A DNA stretch of 64,000 nucleotides from Pseudoclavibacter soli DSM 23366 (GCF_000423505.1 NZ_KE384027.1:249140-313139); one strand, 5' to 3'. Positions 42,604 to 52,090 are shown, numbered from the stretch's first letter. Numbers and translations are program-made. Notes: generated by a model not told the origin, from the sequence alone.

Positions 42604-43554
42604 ATGACCAAATACATTCTCAAGCGACTGCTCTCGGCAATCCCCGTGCTGATCATCGTCGCCCTGATCGTGTTCTTCATGACGCGTCTGAGCGGTGGCG
42701 ATCCTGCTCGCGTGCTGCTCGGCGGAGACGCCACCGACGAGCAGATCGCCGCGGTGCACACCGAAATGGGGCTCGACAAGCCCCTGCTCGAGCAGCTGAT
42801 GATCTGGATCGGTCATCTGTTGCAGGGCAATCTCGGTTACTCATACGTGATGCAGCAGAGCGTGACAGAAGCTATTGGCAGCCACTTCGGCCCGACCATC
42901 GCCATCGCACTGTTTGGCCAGATTCTGGCCCTGTTGGTGGCGATCCCGCTCGGCGTGCAGGCCGCACGGCGCAAGGGCGGCTGGATCGACCAGGGCATTA
43001 TGGGCTTCGCCACGCTGACCACAGCCTTCCCGAGCTTCTTGGTCGGCCTGCTGCTCATCGCACTGTTCGCGGTCACGCTGCGAGCGCTGCCCGCTGGCGG
43101 CTGGGTGGAGTTCTCTCAAGATCCTGCCGGGTTCTTCAGCCACTTGATTCTGCCGGCCATCGCGGTGACCTCGCTGCAAATTGCGGTCGTCACCCGAATG
43201 ACCCGGTCATCCATGGTCGATGTGCTCACGGGCGATTTCATTCGCACTGCGCGAGCCAAGGGCCTGAGCGACCGCAAGATCGTCTGGAAGCACGGGCTCA
43301 AGAACGCCTCGATTCCGGTGCTCACTGTGGTCGGCCAGTCGTTCGGTGCGCTGATCGCCGGCACAGTCGTGGTCGAGACAGTGTTCAACATCCCGGGCAT
43401 CGGCCAGCTGGTGGCCAATTCGATTCTGCGTCGCGACTACACCGTGGTGCAGGGCGTGCTCATGCTCACCGCCCTTGCCTTCATCATCATCAACTTGATC
43501 GTCGACATTCTCTATGCCGTTATCGATCCCCGCATCCGAGAGAGGTCGTTCTGA
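42604..43554 (+). CDS. Peptide ABC transporter permease (DppB-type, second system)
   Basis: 316 residues. TM1 at about 9-27 (LSAIPVLIIVALIVFFM), then the DppB hallmark RLSGGDPARVLLGGDATDEQ. EAA loop DFIRTARAKGLSDRKIVWKH with intact Gly. VVVETVFNIPGIGQLVANSI near the C-terminus is highly typical. Six TM segments. Start ATG 42604 follows GAAAGGTCAGAGG. First gene of a complete five-gene importer; here, unlike the first system, the receptor gene is last. Confidence 0.92.
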   Translation: MTKYILKRLLSAIPVLIIVALIVFFMTRLSGGDPARVLLGGDATDEQIAAVHTEMGLDKPLLEQLMIWIGHLLQGNLGYSYVMQQSVTEAIGSHFGPTIAIALFGQILALLVAIPLGVQAARRKGGWIDQGIMGFATLTTAFPSFLVGLLLIALFAVTLRALPAGGWVEFSQDPAGFFSHLILPAIAVTSLQIAVVTRMTRSSMVDVLTGDFIRTARAKGLSDRKIVWKHGLKNASIPVLTVVGQSFGALIAGTVVVETVFNIPGIGQLVANSILRRDYTVVQGVLMLTALAFIIINLIVDILYAVIDPRIRERSF

Positions 43555-43555
43555 G

Positions 43556-44458
43556 ATGACTGTCACTGCACTCGACCCCACCCGGGCTCCTGCCCCCATG
43601 CAGCCCGGCGAACCCACCCGCAGCGCGAAGCGTCGCCAGTTCTTCACTCGTCTGAAGAACTATCCCGCGCTGACCATCGGTGCAGCTCTGCTGCTGATCA
43701 TGCTGATCGCCTGCATGATCTACCCGTTGTTGGCCGACCTCGACCCCTACTCGACCGATACCGACGTGATGCTGCTCGGCCCGTCCAGCACGCATCCGAT
43801 GGGCACCGACAACGTTGGGCGCGACCTGCTCAGTCGCGTGCTTATCGGCGGGCAGGTCTCGCTGACGGTCGGCTTCTCGGTGGCGCTGCTCTCTGGCGCG
43901 AGCGGCTTCGTCGCCGGTCTCTACTCGGCCTACTACCCCCGCGTGGGCTATGTGATCATGCGTATCTGCGACGGCCTGATGGCTTTCCCGGCGATCCTGT
44001 TCGGCATCGTGCTGATGGGCGCTTTCGGCCAGAGCATCCAGAACGTAGTGCTCGCGCTCAGCGTCGTGTTCTTTCCGTACGTGGCTCGCGTGGTGCGCTC
44101 GTCGGCCATGACCGTCAAAGGTGAGCGATTCGTCGAGGTGCTGATCAATGTCGGCGCGTCGAACAGCCGCATCCTGTGGGGCAATATCGCCCGCAACGTG
44201 ATCTCTCCCTGGCTCATTCAGGTGACGTTCATCTTCGCCGACGCCATTCTGGTCGAAGCCGCCATGAGCTTCATCGGTGCCGGCATTCCGGCGCCCACGC
44301 CCAGCTGGGGCAACATGCTCTACGACGCCCGTAACTACCTGTACCAGGCCGGTTGGATGCTGGCCTTCCCCGGTGCGGCCCTCGCGATCACGGTGCTCGG
44401 CATCAACCTGTTCGGTGACGGTCTGCGCGAATGGCTCGATCCGAAAGGACGGCGATGA
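43556..44458 (+). CDS. Peptide ABC transporter permease (DppC-type, second system)
   Basis: 300 residues, ATG 43556 one base after the DppB-type stop region, with GAGAGG upstream. TM1 LTIGAALLLIMLIACMIYPL, then HPMGTDNVGRDLLSRVLIGG (DppC motif), EAA loop VEVLINVGASNSRILWGNIA and the ending LGINLFGDGLREWLDPKGRR. It forms the channel with the preceding permease. Confidence 0.92.
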   Translation: MTVTALDPTRAPAPMQPGEPTRSAKRRQFFTRLKNYPALTIGAALLLIMLIACMIYPLLADLDPYSTDTDVMLLGPSSTHPMGTDNVGRDLLSRVLIGGQVSLTVGFSVALLSGASGFVAGLYSAYYPRVGYVIMRICDGLMAFPAILFGIVLMGAFGQSIQNVVLALSVVFFPYVARVVRSSAMTVKGERFVEVLINVGASNSRILWGNIARNVISPWLIQVTFIFADAILVEAAMSFIGAGIPAPTPSWGNMLYDARNYLYQAGWMLAFPGAALAITVLGINLFGDGLREWLDPKGRR

Positions 44459-45531
44459 GCATGACTCAGGCAGCACACGACATTCAGACCACGAAAAGAG
44501 ACGTCATGAGCAGCACGCAGACAGAGGCCCAGCCGGCCTTGGCCACCATCCGCGATCTCGAAGTGCGGTTCCGCGGCGAAGACGGTGCCTGGAACCCAGC
44601 CGTTGAGGGCGTGAGCTACTCGGTCGGCCGAGGCGAGATCCTCGGCGTGGTGGGAGAGTCCGGCTGTGGCAAAAGCGTCACCGCGTTCTCGCTGCTTCGC
44701 CTGCACGATCCGGCGGCCACAAAGTACGCCGGCGAGGTGAGCTTCGAAGACGAGGACGTGCTGGCCATGGATGAGGCCGCGCTGCGTCGTCTTCGCGGTC
44801 GGCGTATTGGCATGATCTTCCAGAACCCGATGTCGAGCCTTGACCCGCTGTTCACCATCAAAGATCAGCTGATGGAGACGGTCAAAGTGCACTTTCCCGA
44901 GGAGTCGCGCCAAGAGGCACTGGAGCGGTGCCGACGAGCGCTGTCTGCCGCAGGATCTGACGATCCCGACGGCTGGATGGCTCGTTACCCCCACCAGATG
45001 TCTGGCGGCATGATCCAGCGTGTGATGATCGGGCTGGCTCTGCTCGGCGATCCGTCACTGCTGATTGCTGACGAACCGACCACGGCTCTCGACGTCACCA
45101 CGCAGGCGCAGGTGCTGCGAGTGATCAAGCAGCTCAGTCGCGAGCGCGACATGAGCGTGATCCTCATTACCCACGACATGGGCGTGGTGGCCGAGGTGTG
45201 CGACCGAGTGGCCGTCATGTACCTCGGCCAGGTGGTTGAGACCGCGCCGGTCGAAGAGCTCTTTGCTCATCCGCGGCACCCCTACACGCGAGGGCTGCTC
45301 GCCTCGACCCCGCCGATGGCCGGGCCGATCCCTGATCGCCTGTCGGCCATCGAGGGGTCGGTGCCTCGTCTGGCCAGCGATCACGTGGGATGCCGTTTCG
45401 CCACCCGCTGCCCGCTGGCCACCGCGGCCTGTGTCGCCGAAGACGTCGAAATGATCGACGTGGGTTCGAGCGCTCGCCATGACGTGCGCTGCATCAAGAC
45501 CGATCTGGCCCTCGAGGAGGTTCCGGCATGA
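44455..45531 (+). CDS. Peptide ABC transporter ATPase (DppD-type)
   Basis: 358 residues from ATG 44455, overlapping the DppC-type stop (ATGA); Met 44506 is a possible shorter start. Walker A GESGCGKSV, Q-loop MIFQNPMSSLDP, signature MSGGMIQR, Walker B LLIADEPTTALD, H-loop LITHDMGVV. The C-terminal oligopeptide-transporter tail has the Cys set GCRFATRCPLATAACVAED, which in several DppD proteins binds an Fe-S cluster. Pairs with the DppF-type protein that follows. Confidence 0.92.
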   Translation: MSMTQAAHDIQTTKRDVMSSTQTEAQPALATIRDLEVRFRGEDGAWNPAVEGVSYSVGRGEILGVVGESGCGKSVTAFSLLRLHDPAATKYAGEVSFEDEDVLAMDEAALRRLRGRRIGMIFQNPMSSLDPLFTIKDQLMETVKVHFPEESRQEALERCRRALSAAGSDDPDGWMARYPHQMSGGMIQRVMIGLALLGDPSLLIADEPTTALDVTTQAQVLRVIKQLSRERDMSVILITHDMGVVAEVCDRVAVMYLGQVVETAPVEELFAHPRHPYTRGLLASTPPMAGPIPDRLSAIEGSVPRLASDHVGCRFATRCPLATAACVAEDVEMIDVGSSARHDVRCIKTDLALEEVPA

Positions 45532-46358
45532 ACGACTCACCATCTACAGCACCGCTGCTGCGCGTGACTGATCTGCGCAAAGACTATGTGGCGCGGGGAT
45601 TTGGCCGCACCACTTCGGTGACCCATGCGGTCAAGGGGGTCTCATTCGATATCGAGGCCGGGCAGACCTACGCCCTTGTCGGCGAGTCTGGCAGCGGCAA
45701 GACCACCACCGGGCGCATGATCTGCCGCCTCGAAGACATCACCTCGGGCAGCGTGGAGCTCGACGGGCATGACTATACGCATGAGCCCGAGCGCGAACTG
45801 CGCCGCAGCCTTCGTGGCAGCGTGCAGATGGTGTTTCAAGATCCGTTCTCGGCGCTGAACCCGCGCAAGACGATCGGAGCGGCGATCGAAGAGACCCTGC
45901 GCATCCGCGGGATGGGCGCTTCGCGTGACGAGCGCCATGACCTGGCGGTTGCCGCGCTGGAACGCGTCGGGTTCTCGCAGTGGCACTACGGACGGTATCC
46001 GCACCAGTTTTCCGGCGGTCAGCTGCAGCGTGTCAGCGTGGCACGCAGCCTGGCCGTTCGGCCGCGGCTCGTGGTGCTCGACGAATCGGTCTCGGCGCTC
46101 GACGTGTCGATCCAGGCGCAGGTGCTCAACCTGCTGCAGGAGCTCAAAACGGAGTTCTCGCTGAGCTATCTGTTCATCACCCACGACCTCAGCGTCGTGC
46201 GCTTCATGGCCGATCGTATCGGCGTGCTGCGCATGGGCGAGATGGTCGAAGAGGGCGATGTCAGCCAGATCTTCGAGCATCCGCAATCCGAATACACCCG
46301 CCTGCTGCTCGGCAGCGTGCCGATTCCCGACCCCACCCGCCGGCAGCTGGTGTCATGA
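45528..46358 (+). CDS. Peptide ABC transporter ATPase (DppF-type)
   Basis: 276 residues, ATGA overlap with the DppD-type gene. Walker [11 protein letters not shown]-loop [12 protein letters not shown], signature FSGGQLQR, Walker [14 protein letters not shown]-loop [10 protein letters not shown]. In Walker B the usual DEP is DES, common in this branch. The C-terminal Cys-rich tail is short or absent, as usual for a partner of a Cys-containing DppD. Confidence 0.92.
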   Translation: MNDSPSTAPLLRVTDLRKDYVARGFGRTTSVTHAVKGVSFDIEAGQTYALVGESGSGKTTTGRMICRLEDITSGSVELDGHDYTHEPERELRRSLRGSVQMVFQDPFSALNPRKTIGAAIEETLRIRGMGASRDERHDLAVAALERVGFSQWHYGRYPHQFSGGQLQRVSVARSLAVRPRLVVLDESVSALDVSIQAQVLNLLQELKTEFSLSYLFITHDLSVVRFMADRIGVLRMGEMVEEGDVSQIFEHPQSEYTRLLLGSVPIPDPTRRQLVS

Positions 46359-46434
46359 CCTCCGCGCCGTCGCATCGGCGGCGCGGTACAACCCCCGAGA
46401 TCCGTCAGGGCATCGGATGAACAAGGAGAGAGAA

Positions 46435-47994
46435 ATGAAGAGAACGAAACGGAGCATCGCGGTCGCCGCGGCGCTGGCCGTGGCGATCACCCTCACCGGC
46501 TGTGCCGGCGGGTCGTCGAGCGGCGGCACCCCCGTTGAGGGCGGCACGGTGCGTATCGCGCTCAATGCGAGCCCGGTGACACTCGACCCGATCATGACCG
46601 GCGCCTATGTCACTCGTGACGTGACCCGCAACGTGTTCGAGTCGTTGGTCACCATTGACGGTGACGGCAACGTCGCCCCCCTGCTGGCGGAGAGCTACAC
46701 CGTCAGCGATGACAACAAGACCTTCACCTTCAAGCTGCGCCAGGGCGTCAAGTTCCACAACGGTGAGACCATGACCGCAGACGATGTGATTGCCTCGGTC
46801 AAGCGCTGGGCCTCGCTGTCGCTGGTCGGCAAGACCTACTTCGGCGATGCCACGGTGACCTCACCGGCGGCCGACACCGTGGTGATCGAGACGTCAAAAC
46901 CGCTGTCGACGGGTCTGTATCAGATGGCTGACATGAACCGTCAGATGGCCATCATGCCCAAGTCGGTGATTGACGCCGCTGACGCCACCGGTGTCAAAGA
47001 GTACGTCGGAACCGGGCCGTTCAAGTTCGTGTCATGGGACAAAGATCAGAACATCAAGCTCGAGAAGTTTGCTGATTACCAGAGCCCTGAGGGCGAAGCG
47101 AACGGGTACGCCGGTGACCGCACCGCGCACTTGGATGCTCTGCAGTTCGACATCATTCCCGACAGCAACACTCGTCTGGCGAACGTGACCAGCGGCACTG
47201 ATCAGGTGGGCTACGCCCTCGCCGAGAGCCAGTACTCGCAGGTCAAGAACGACTCCTCACTGACGGCAGAGCTCGACCCGATGGTCGAGGTGCTGCTGTT
47301 CAACAAGAAGGAGGGTGTGTTCGCCACTAACCAGAAGCTGCGTCAGGCGGTGCTGGCCGGTCTCGACATGTCGAAGATCGCCAAGGCTGCTCACCAGTCT
47401 GAAGACCTGTACACGCTTGATGGCGGCATGATGCCGGAGAGCAGCCCGCTGCGCTCCGAATCATCGCTCGACAAGTACAACCAGGGCGACATCGAGACGG
47501 CGAAACAGCTGGTTGCCGAGTCTGGCTACAATGGCGAGACCATCCACATGATGGCCAACAAAGACTACTCGTTCATGTATGACGGCTCCCTCGAGATTCA
47601 GCAGCAGCTGGAAGAGATGGGCCTGAACGTGCAGCTCGACGTGATGGACTGGGCAACCGAGCTGCAGAAGCTGTTCGTGCCGGACGCCTGGGATCTGATG
47701 CTGACCGACTACAGCTACGCCACCGACCCGACGAACTACGCCTTCCTGCAGGCCAGCGGTTCAGGCTGGACGGTCAGCGACGAGTTGAACTCGATCAACG
47801 ACCAAATCAACTCGGCGAGCACCGATGAAGAGAAGCAGGCCGGCTACGACGCCCTGCAAGACTGGTTCTACGACTACGTTCCCGTGGTCATCATCGACCA
47901 GCTGCAGCAGGTGAGCGTGCGAACCAACTCGCTGAGCGGGTACCGCACGGGCATCCAAGGCCCCATCTTCTACTCTTTGCAGCTCACGGAGTAG
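46435..47994 (+). CDS. Peptide ABC transporter substrate-binding lipoprotein (SBP family 5)
   Basis: 519 residues. Lipoprotein signal: KRTKRS basic start, hydrophobic core and lipobox TLTGC (Cys near 23), followed by a Gly/Ser linker. The body matches SBP_bac_5: VRIALNASPVTLDPIMTG, LAESYTVSDDNKTFTFKLRQ, GVKFHNGETMTADDV, YVGTGPFKFVSWDKDQNI. ATG 46435 has AAGGAGAGAG 3-4 nt upstream; ATG 46417 is less likely. Receptor of the second importer, followed by a strong terminator. Confidence 0.92.
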   Translation: MKRTKRSIAVAAALAVAITLTGCAGGSSSGGTPVEGGTVRIALNASPVTLDPIMTGAYVTRDVTRNVFESLVTIDGDGNVAPLLAESYTVSDDNKTFTFKLRQGVKFHNGETMTADDVIASVKRWASLSLVGKTYFGDATVTSPAADTVVIETSKPLSTGLYQMADMNRQMAIMPKSVIDAADATGVKEYVGTGPFKFVSWDKDQNIKLEKFADYQSPEGEANGYAGDRTAHLDALQFDIIPDSNTRLANVTSGTDQVGYALAESQYSQVKNDSSLTAELDPMVEVLLFNKKEGVFATNQKLRQAVLAGLDMSKIAKAAHQSEDLYTLDGGMMPESSPLRSESSLDKYNQGDIETAKQLVAESGYNGETIHMMANKDYSFMYDGSLEIQQQLEEMGLNVQLDVMDWATELQKLFVPDAWDLMLTDYSYATDPTNYAFLQASGSGWTVSDELNSINDQINSASTDEEKQAGYDALQDWFYDYVPVVIIDQLQQVSVRTNSLSGYRTGIQGPIFYSLQLTE

Positions 47995-48008
47995 TCCTTC
48001 CCCCCACC

Positions 48009-48060
48009 GGAGGGCGCCGCATTTCGTGTGCGGCGCCCTCCACCCCCATTCTTTTGTTCT
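48009..48060 (+). terminator. Rho-independent terminator after the second importer
   Basis: GGAGGGCGCCGCA and complement (13-bp arms, 48009-48021 and 48029-48041) with a 7-nt loop, followed by a loose T-rich tail (ATTCTTTTGTTCTT). Ends the importer operon only about 25 bp before the amidase gene, so some read-through may drive that gene. Confidence 0.82.
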
Positions 48061-48084
48061 TCTTGACTCATGAGGAGCCGCACC

Positions 48085-50046
48085 GTGAACGCGCAACTCG
48101 AAGTGGACGTGGTCGAGGCCTCGATCGCGACCCTGCGTGACTGGCTCGATACCGGCCGCACCACGAGCACTGAGCTCGTCGCGCAGTATTTGAACCGCAT
48201 CTTTCGGTATGACATGGCCGGCATTCGGCTGAACTCACTGCCGTTGATCGCGGCAGATGCACTTGCCGAGGCCGCGCGCCTCGACCGTCTGCGCGAACAG
48301 GGGCGACTGATCGGCTCGTTGCACGGCATTCCGTTCACAGTCAAAGACAGCTACTTGGTGCGCGGCATGAGCATGGCCGCCGGCTCGCCGGTGTTCGCCG
48401 AGACTGAGGCCTATGAAGACAGCGCCACTGTCGAGCGTCTGCGCGAGGCCGGAGCGATCGTGCTCGGGCGCACGAACATGCCGCCGATGGCTGCTGGCGG
48501 CATGCAGCGCGGGCTCTATGGGCGCGCCGAGAGCCCGTACAGCCGTGACTGGTTGGCTGCGGCGTGGGACTCTGGCTCTTCGAACGGCTCCGGTGTGTCG
48601 ACCGCGGCGAGCTTCGCCGCCTTCGGCATGGCCGAAGAGACCGTCTCTTCGGGCCGCTCACCGGCGTCGAACAATGGCCTGGCTGCCTATACCCCATCGC
48701 GCGGCGTGCTTTCGCTGCGCGGCAACTGGCCGTTGCACGCCACCAAAGACGTGGTGGTGCCGCATGCGCGCACCGTCGCCGATCTGCGTGAAGTGGTCGA
48801 CGTGCTGGCCACCCCCGACGACGATGTGCGCGGTGACTTCTGGCGGCAGCAGTCAGCGGTGGCTCTGCCCGATGTCGACACTCGTGCTGGGCGCGGGCTG
48901 GCCGGCCTGCGCATCGGCGTGCTGAGCCCCTACGCAGGGGTCACCTCGGGCGAGTTGGCTGCAGTGCATGTGCGCCCGAGCATTCGACGGCTCATGGATG
49001 CGGCGCTCGCCGACCTGCGCAGCGCCGGCGCCGAGGTGGCCTGGGTCGATTTCCCACTGCGCGATCGCTATGAGGCCGCGCCTCGCAGTCTTGACCGCTT
49101 CGTGGCGGAGGGGCTGCTGCCGGCCGAGTGGATGCGCACCGAGTGGGAGGTGCTCAACCCGCTGATCACCGAGCGCTTCATGGGCGACTTCGACTTTTCC
49201 GGGCCGCATTCGCTCACCGAGGTCGATCCCGAGCTGGTCTTTCCCACGCGCCCCGATTCAGTAGATCGCGCACAGGGCCGCGAATACGGCTTCTATCGTG
49301 AGGCCGTCCCGCGACTGCGCGAGCAGGGTGTCGCCGGTCTTGACCGTGTGCCGCTGTTGGCTGAGGGGCTGCAAGGGCTGGAGCGCATCCGCCACCGCTG
49401 GCTCGAACAGTGGATGGACGAACTCGGGCTCGATCTGCTGGTCTTTCCGGCGAACTCTGACATCGGCGCCGCCGACACTGATGTTGACGCCGCCGAAGAC
49501 GCCGTCGCCAGGCAAGACGGCACGGGCTTCTCGAACGGCAATCGGATGATTCGCCATCTCGGCATTCCCACGGTGTCGGTGTGCATGGGGGTGATGCCCG
49601 ACACCGATATGCCGGTAAACCTCACGTTTGCCGGCCGTTCCGGCAGCGATGGCACTCTGCTTGCCGCGGCTGCCGAATACGAGCTGGCTTCGGTGCGGCG
49701 TCAGGCCCCCGGGCGCACGCCGGCGCTGCCCGCACTCACCCGGGTCGCCTCATCGCGCGCTCGCGGCGGGCTTGAGATCGAGCTCGATGCCGTGCTCTCG
49801 GCAGACGAACAGAGCCTCGAATACCGCATTCGCTGCGCCGAACCGCTCGATCGACTGCGCCTGAGCATCAACGGGCAGGTCGTGGTCGATCAGGTGGGCG
49901 ATCAGCGTTCTGGCGGATGCTCGGTGGCCGACCAGCTCGACGAACGCACGCTCGGCGTGGTGCTCGTGGCGGCCAGTGGCGACCGGGTGGGCGCTGCGGT
50001 GGCGATCTGTGATCGGCGTCGCAGCGGTGGAGCCGGTGCTCTGTGA
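48085..50046 (+). CDS. Amidase signature family hydrolase with C-terminal extension
   Basis: 653 residues from GTG 48085 (GAGGAG 7 nt upstream; ATG 48070 overlaps that site). Amidase core: Lys in HGIPFTVKDSYLVRG, AAWDSGSSNGSGVSTAASFA with the cis-Ser, and EETVSSGRSPASNNG in place of the usual GTDTGGSIRxPA nucleophile loop. The core ends near residue 540. The last about 110 residues (from RGGLEIELDAVLSADEQSLE) look beta-rich and are not part of the standard fold. No signal peptide. Placed behind the importer, it may hydrolyse an imported amide. Confidence 0.82.
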   Translation: MNAQLEVDVVEASIATLRDWLDTGRTTSTELVAQYLNRIFRYDMAGIRLNSLPLIAADALAEAARLDRLREQGRLIGSLHGIPFTVKDSYLVRGMSMAAGSPVFAETEAYEDSATVERLREAGAIVLGRTNMPPMAAGGMQRGLYGRAESPYSRDWLAAAWDSGSSNGSGVSTAASFAAFGMAEETVSSGRSPASNNGLAAYTPSRGVLSLRGNWPLHATKDVVVPHARTVADLREVVDVLATPDDDVRGDFWRQQSAVALPDVDTRAGRGLAGLRIGVLSPYAGVTSGELAAVHVRPSIRRLMDAALADLRSAGAEVAWVDFPLRDRYEAAPRSLDRFVAEGLLPAEWMRTEWEVLNPLITERFMGDFDFSGPHSLTEVDPELVFPTRPDSVDRAQGREYGFYREAVPRLREQGVAGLDRVPLLAEGLQGLERIRHRWLEQWMDELGLDLLVFPANSDIGAADTDVDAAEDAVARQDGTGFSNGNRMIRHLGIPTVSVCMGVMPDTDMPVNLTFAGRSGSDGTLLAAAAEYELASVRRQAPGRTPALPALTRVASSRARGGLEIELDAVLSADEQSLEYRIRCAEPLDRLRLSINGQVVVDQVGDQRSGGCSVADQLDERTLGVVLVAASGDRVGAAVAICDRRRSGGAGAL

Positions 50047-50133
50047 GCGAAACACTTGGGGTGCGTGGCGACCGCGACGTGCCCACCCTGCTGACCCGGG
50101 CATCCTGCCCGAGCCGATGAACTGGAGGAACTC

Positions 50134-50976
50134 ATGTCGATTGTCGTGGCCTATCGCGATTCCACATCAGGGCGAGATGCGCTCATGCTGGGTGCACGCC
50201 TGGCCCGCACCACCGCAGACGAATTGCATTTGGTGACGGTGCTGCCCCCGGCAGAAGACGCGAAGAGCGCGAGCGGGTTCGACGCCCGTCGGAGTGCCGC
50301 GCAGCAGGCGCTCGACCGTGCGCGGGCATCGGTGGAGGCACCGACTGCAGCACATGGGCACGTGGTCATCGACCCATCGGTGCCCGCTGGTCTGCTCACC
50401 GCGGCGCACCAGCTCGACGGGCGCATCTTGGTGATCGGCACCGCACGCAATGGTCTGCTCAGCCGGTTCTCGCTTGGCAGTGTGAGTAACGTGCTGCTGC
50501 ACAGCTCTGATGTGGCGCTCGCTCTGGCGCCCGACAATGCGCGCGAGATCGGCGCTGAGGTGCCCTTTGTGCGGGTGACCGTCGCCGTCGGCGATCTGGG
50601 CGGCAACCGCTCGATGTTCGACACGGCGACCCTGCTGGCCGAGCCCCAGGAGACTCCGGTGCGCCTGCTGACGTTCAAGACTGTGCCGGGGCTCGGCGAT
50701 GACGCGCTGCAGCGAGCGCGCCATGCCCTCGACACTGCGGCCATCGAGCGCCTGCCAGAGAATCTGCGGGTGACCACGCAGGTGGAGGTGGCCGGACAGG
50801 TCGATCGAGCGGTCGATCAGGTCGAGTGGGATCCGGGGGAGATCGCGCTGATCGGCTCGTCGCGCTTGGCGCAGACGCGGCGCACCTTCTTGGGCAGCAC
50901 CGCGGGCAAGCTCGTGCGCACGCTGCCGATTCCGATGATCATCGTGCCGCGTGACGAGCAGATTCGACAGTCGTGA
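50134..50976 (+). CDS. Tandem universal stress protein
   Basis: 280 residues with two Usp domains (about 1-135 and 145-275). Each ends with a G-x2-R...G-S type ATP loop: VIGTARNGLLSRFSLGSVSN in the first and IGSSRLAQTRRTFLGSTAGK in the second, each followed by the closing strand. The first keeps G-S-V-S; the second is variant. It lies 87 nt after the amidase with GGAGGAA before ATG 50134 and may be co-transcribed. Possibly a regulator or stress partner of the uptake locus; role unknown. Confidence 0.85.
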   Translation: MSIVVAYRDSTSGRDALMLGARLARTTADELHLVTVLPPAEDAKSASGFDARRSAAQQALDRARASVEAPTAAHGHVVIDPSVPAGLLTAAHQLDGRILVIGTARNGLLSRFSLGSVSNVLLHSSDVALALAPDNAREIGAEVPFVRVTVAVGDLGGNRSMFDTATLLAEPQETPVRLLTFKTVPGLGDDALQRARHALDTAAIERLPENLRVTTQVEVAGQVDRAVDQVEWDPGEIALIGSSRLAQTRRTFLGSTAGKLVRTLPIPMIIVPRDEQIRQS

Positions 50977-51015
50977 GCGCGCATGAGACTTGTGAGTTGT
51001 CGACTCGGTCTCGTT

Positions 51016-51066
51016 GAGGTGTCGCGAACTGCGAGTTTGAGAGGTCTTTTTCGCTTTTTGTGACAC
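51016..51066. repeat. Intergenic repeat element, copy 2
   Basis: GAGGTGTCGCGAAC (51016-51029), 30 nt, then GTGACAC (51060-51066): same arrangement as at 20610-20661. It lies between the convergent stress-protein and LysR genes, where it could also act as a terminator (a T-rich tract, CTTTTTCGCTTTTTG, is included). Confidence 0.5.
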
Positions 51067-51086
51067 CGGGAGCGCGAGAGGGCGCC

Positions 51087-51968
51087 TCAGCGCTGGGCAA
51101 CGGTGTCGACGCACGCCAGAAACGCCTCGATCGCCGGGCTCATGCGCTCGGGCACGGTGACCACACTCAGCGTGGTCTTCGGCGCCCCGATCAGCGGCAC
51201 GGCGGTCACCGTCGGCGGCTGCAGCACCGCCACCGACTCGGGCAGAATCGTGAACGCGTCGCCCGCCGCCACGAAGCTCAGCGCCGTCTCTTGATGAATC
51301 ACCTGCTGAGCCGCGCGCAGATCGCTCACCTGGGCTCCGAAGAGCTCGCGAATGCGCTCGACGTAGCCGGGCATCAGGCTGTGCGGAAACCCCACCATCG
51401 GCAGCGCCACCAGATCGGCGGCGGCCACCTCGTCGCGCTCGGCGAGCGGGTGGCTCGAGGGCACACAGGCCACCAACCGCTCGGTGAGCACGTCGACGGT
51501 GTGCAAGGTCGCGGTGGGCTGCACGTCACGCAGGATGCCCAAATCGATTGTGCCGTCGAACAGCGCGTCGATCTGTTGCGCGCTGGTCAGCGGCTGCAGA
51601 CGCAGGGTCACGTGCGGGCGCAGCTCGCGGAATCGCTGCGCGACAGCCGGCAGCAGCGTGTAGTTCGCCGAGCTGACGAACCCCACGGTGAGCCGACCGC
51701 GCAACCCAGCCTGCACATCCTGCAGGTCGACGAAACACGCATCGAGCTCGGGCAGCACCGCGGCCAGACGTGAGGCCAGCTCGGCCCCGGCCGCGGTGAG
51801 TTCGACATGTCGGGTGGAGCGGTGCAGCAGCGTGACCCCGAGCTCGGCCTCGAGGCGGCGGATCTGCACGCTCAGCGGCGGTTGCGAGATGTGCAGGCGC
51901 TGGGCGGCGCGGCCAAAGTGCAGCTCTTCGGCGACTACCTGAAAGTAGCGCAGCTGTCGCAGTTCCAT
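51087..51968 (-). CDS. LysR family transcriptional regulator
   Basis: 293 residues. Winged helix at about 1-60 (LRYFQVVAEELHFGRAAQRL, HISQPPLSVQIRRLE), then an effector domain at about 90-290 (VGFVSSANYTLLP, DLGILRD, LVALPMVGFPHS). Start ATG 51968 follows GGAGGGC. Divergent from the FAD oxidase at 52091; the 27-bp palindrome between them is the probable operator, so this protein should control the oxidase and amidohydrolase genes in response to an amine or its product. Confidence 0.92.
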   Translation of the reverse strand: MELRQLRYFQVVAEELHFGRAAQRLHISQPPLSVQIRRLEAELGVTLLHRSTRHVELTAAGAELASRLAAVLPELDACFVDLQDVQAGLRGRLTVGFVSSANYTLLPAVAQRFRELRPHVTLRLQPLTSAQQIDALFDGTIDLGILRDVQPTATLHTVDVLTERLVACVPSSHPLAERDEVAAADLVALPMVGFPHSLMPGYVERIRELFGAQVSDLRAAQQVIHQETALSFVAAGDAFTILPESVAVLQPPTVTAVPLIGAPKTTLSVVTVPERMSPAIEAFLACVDTVAQR

Positions 51969-51979
51969 GGGCCCTCCGT

Positions 51980-52006
51980 TGATTATTCGCGATTCGAGAA
52001 TAATCA
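51980..52006. promoter_or_regulatory. LysR-type operator (27-bp inverted repeat)
   Basis: TGATTATTC, 9-bp spacer GCGATTCGA, GAATAATCA: perfect 9-bp arms located 12 bp from the LysR start and 85 bp from the oxidase start. It contains the T-N11-A core of LysR-type sites. Likely autoregulation and activation site. Confidence 0.75.
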
Positions 52007-52020
52007 TACGCAAACAAGTA

Positions 52021-52050
52021 TTGGACACGGAACAATCCAACCGATGTACT
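52021..52050 (+). promoter_or_regulatory. Probable promoter of the FAD oxidase gene
   Basis: TTGGAC (52021-52026), 18-bp spacer, TGTACT (52045-52050), about 40 bp before the start codon and just downstream of the LysR operator, the usual arrangement for an activated promoter. Confidence 0.5.
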
Positions 52051-52090
52051 GGATTCAGTCCCACACAAACGGGGACGGGAGGCGTACATC

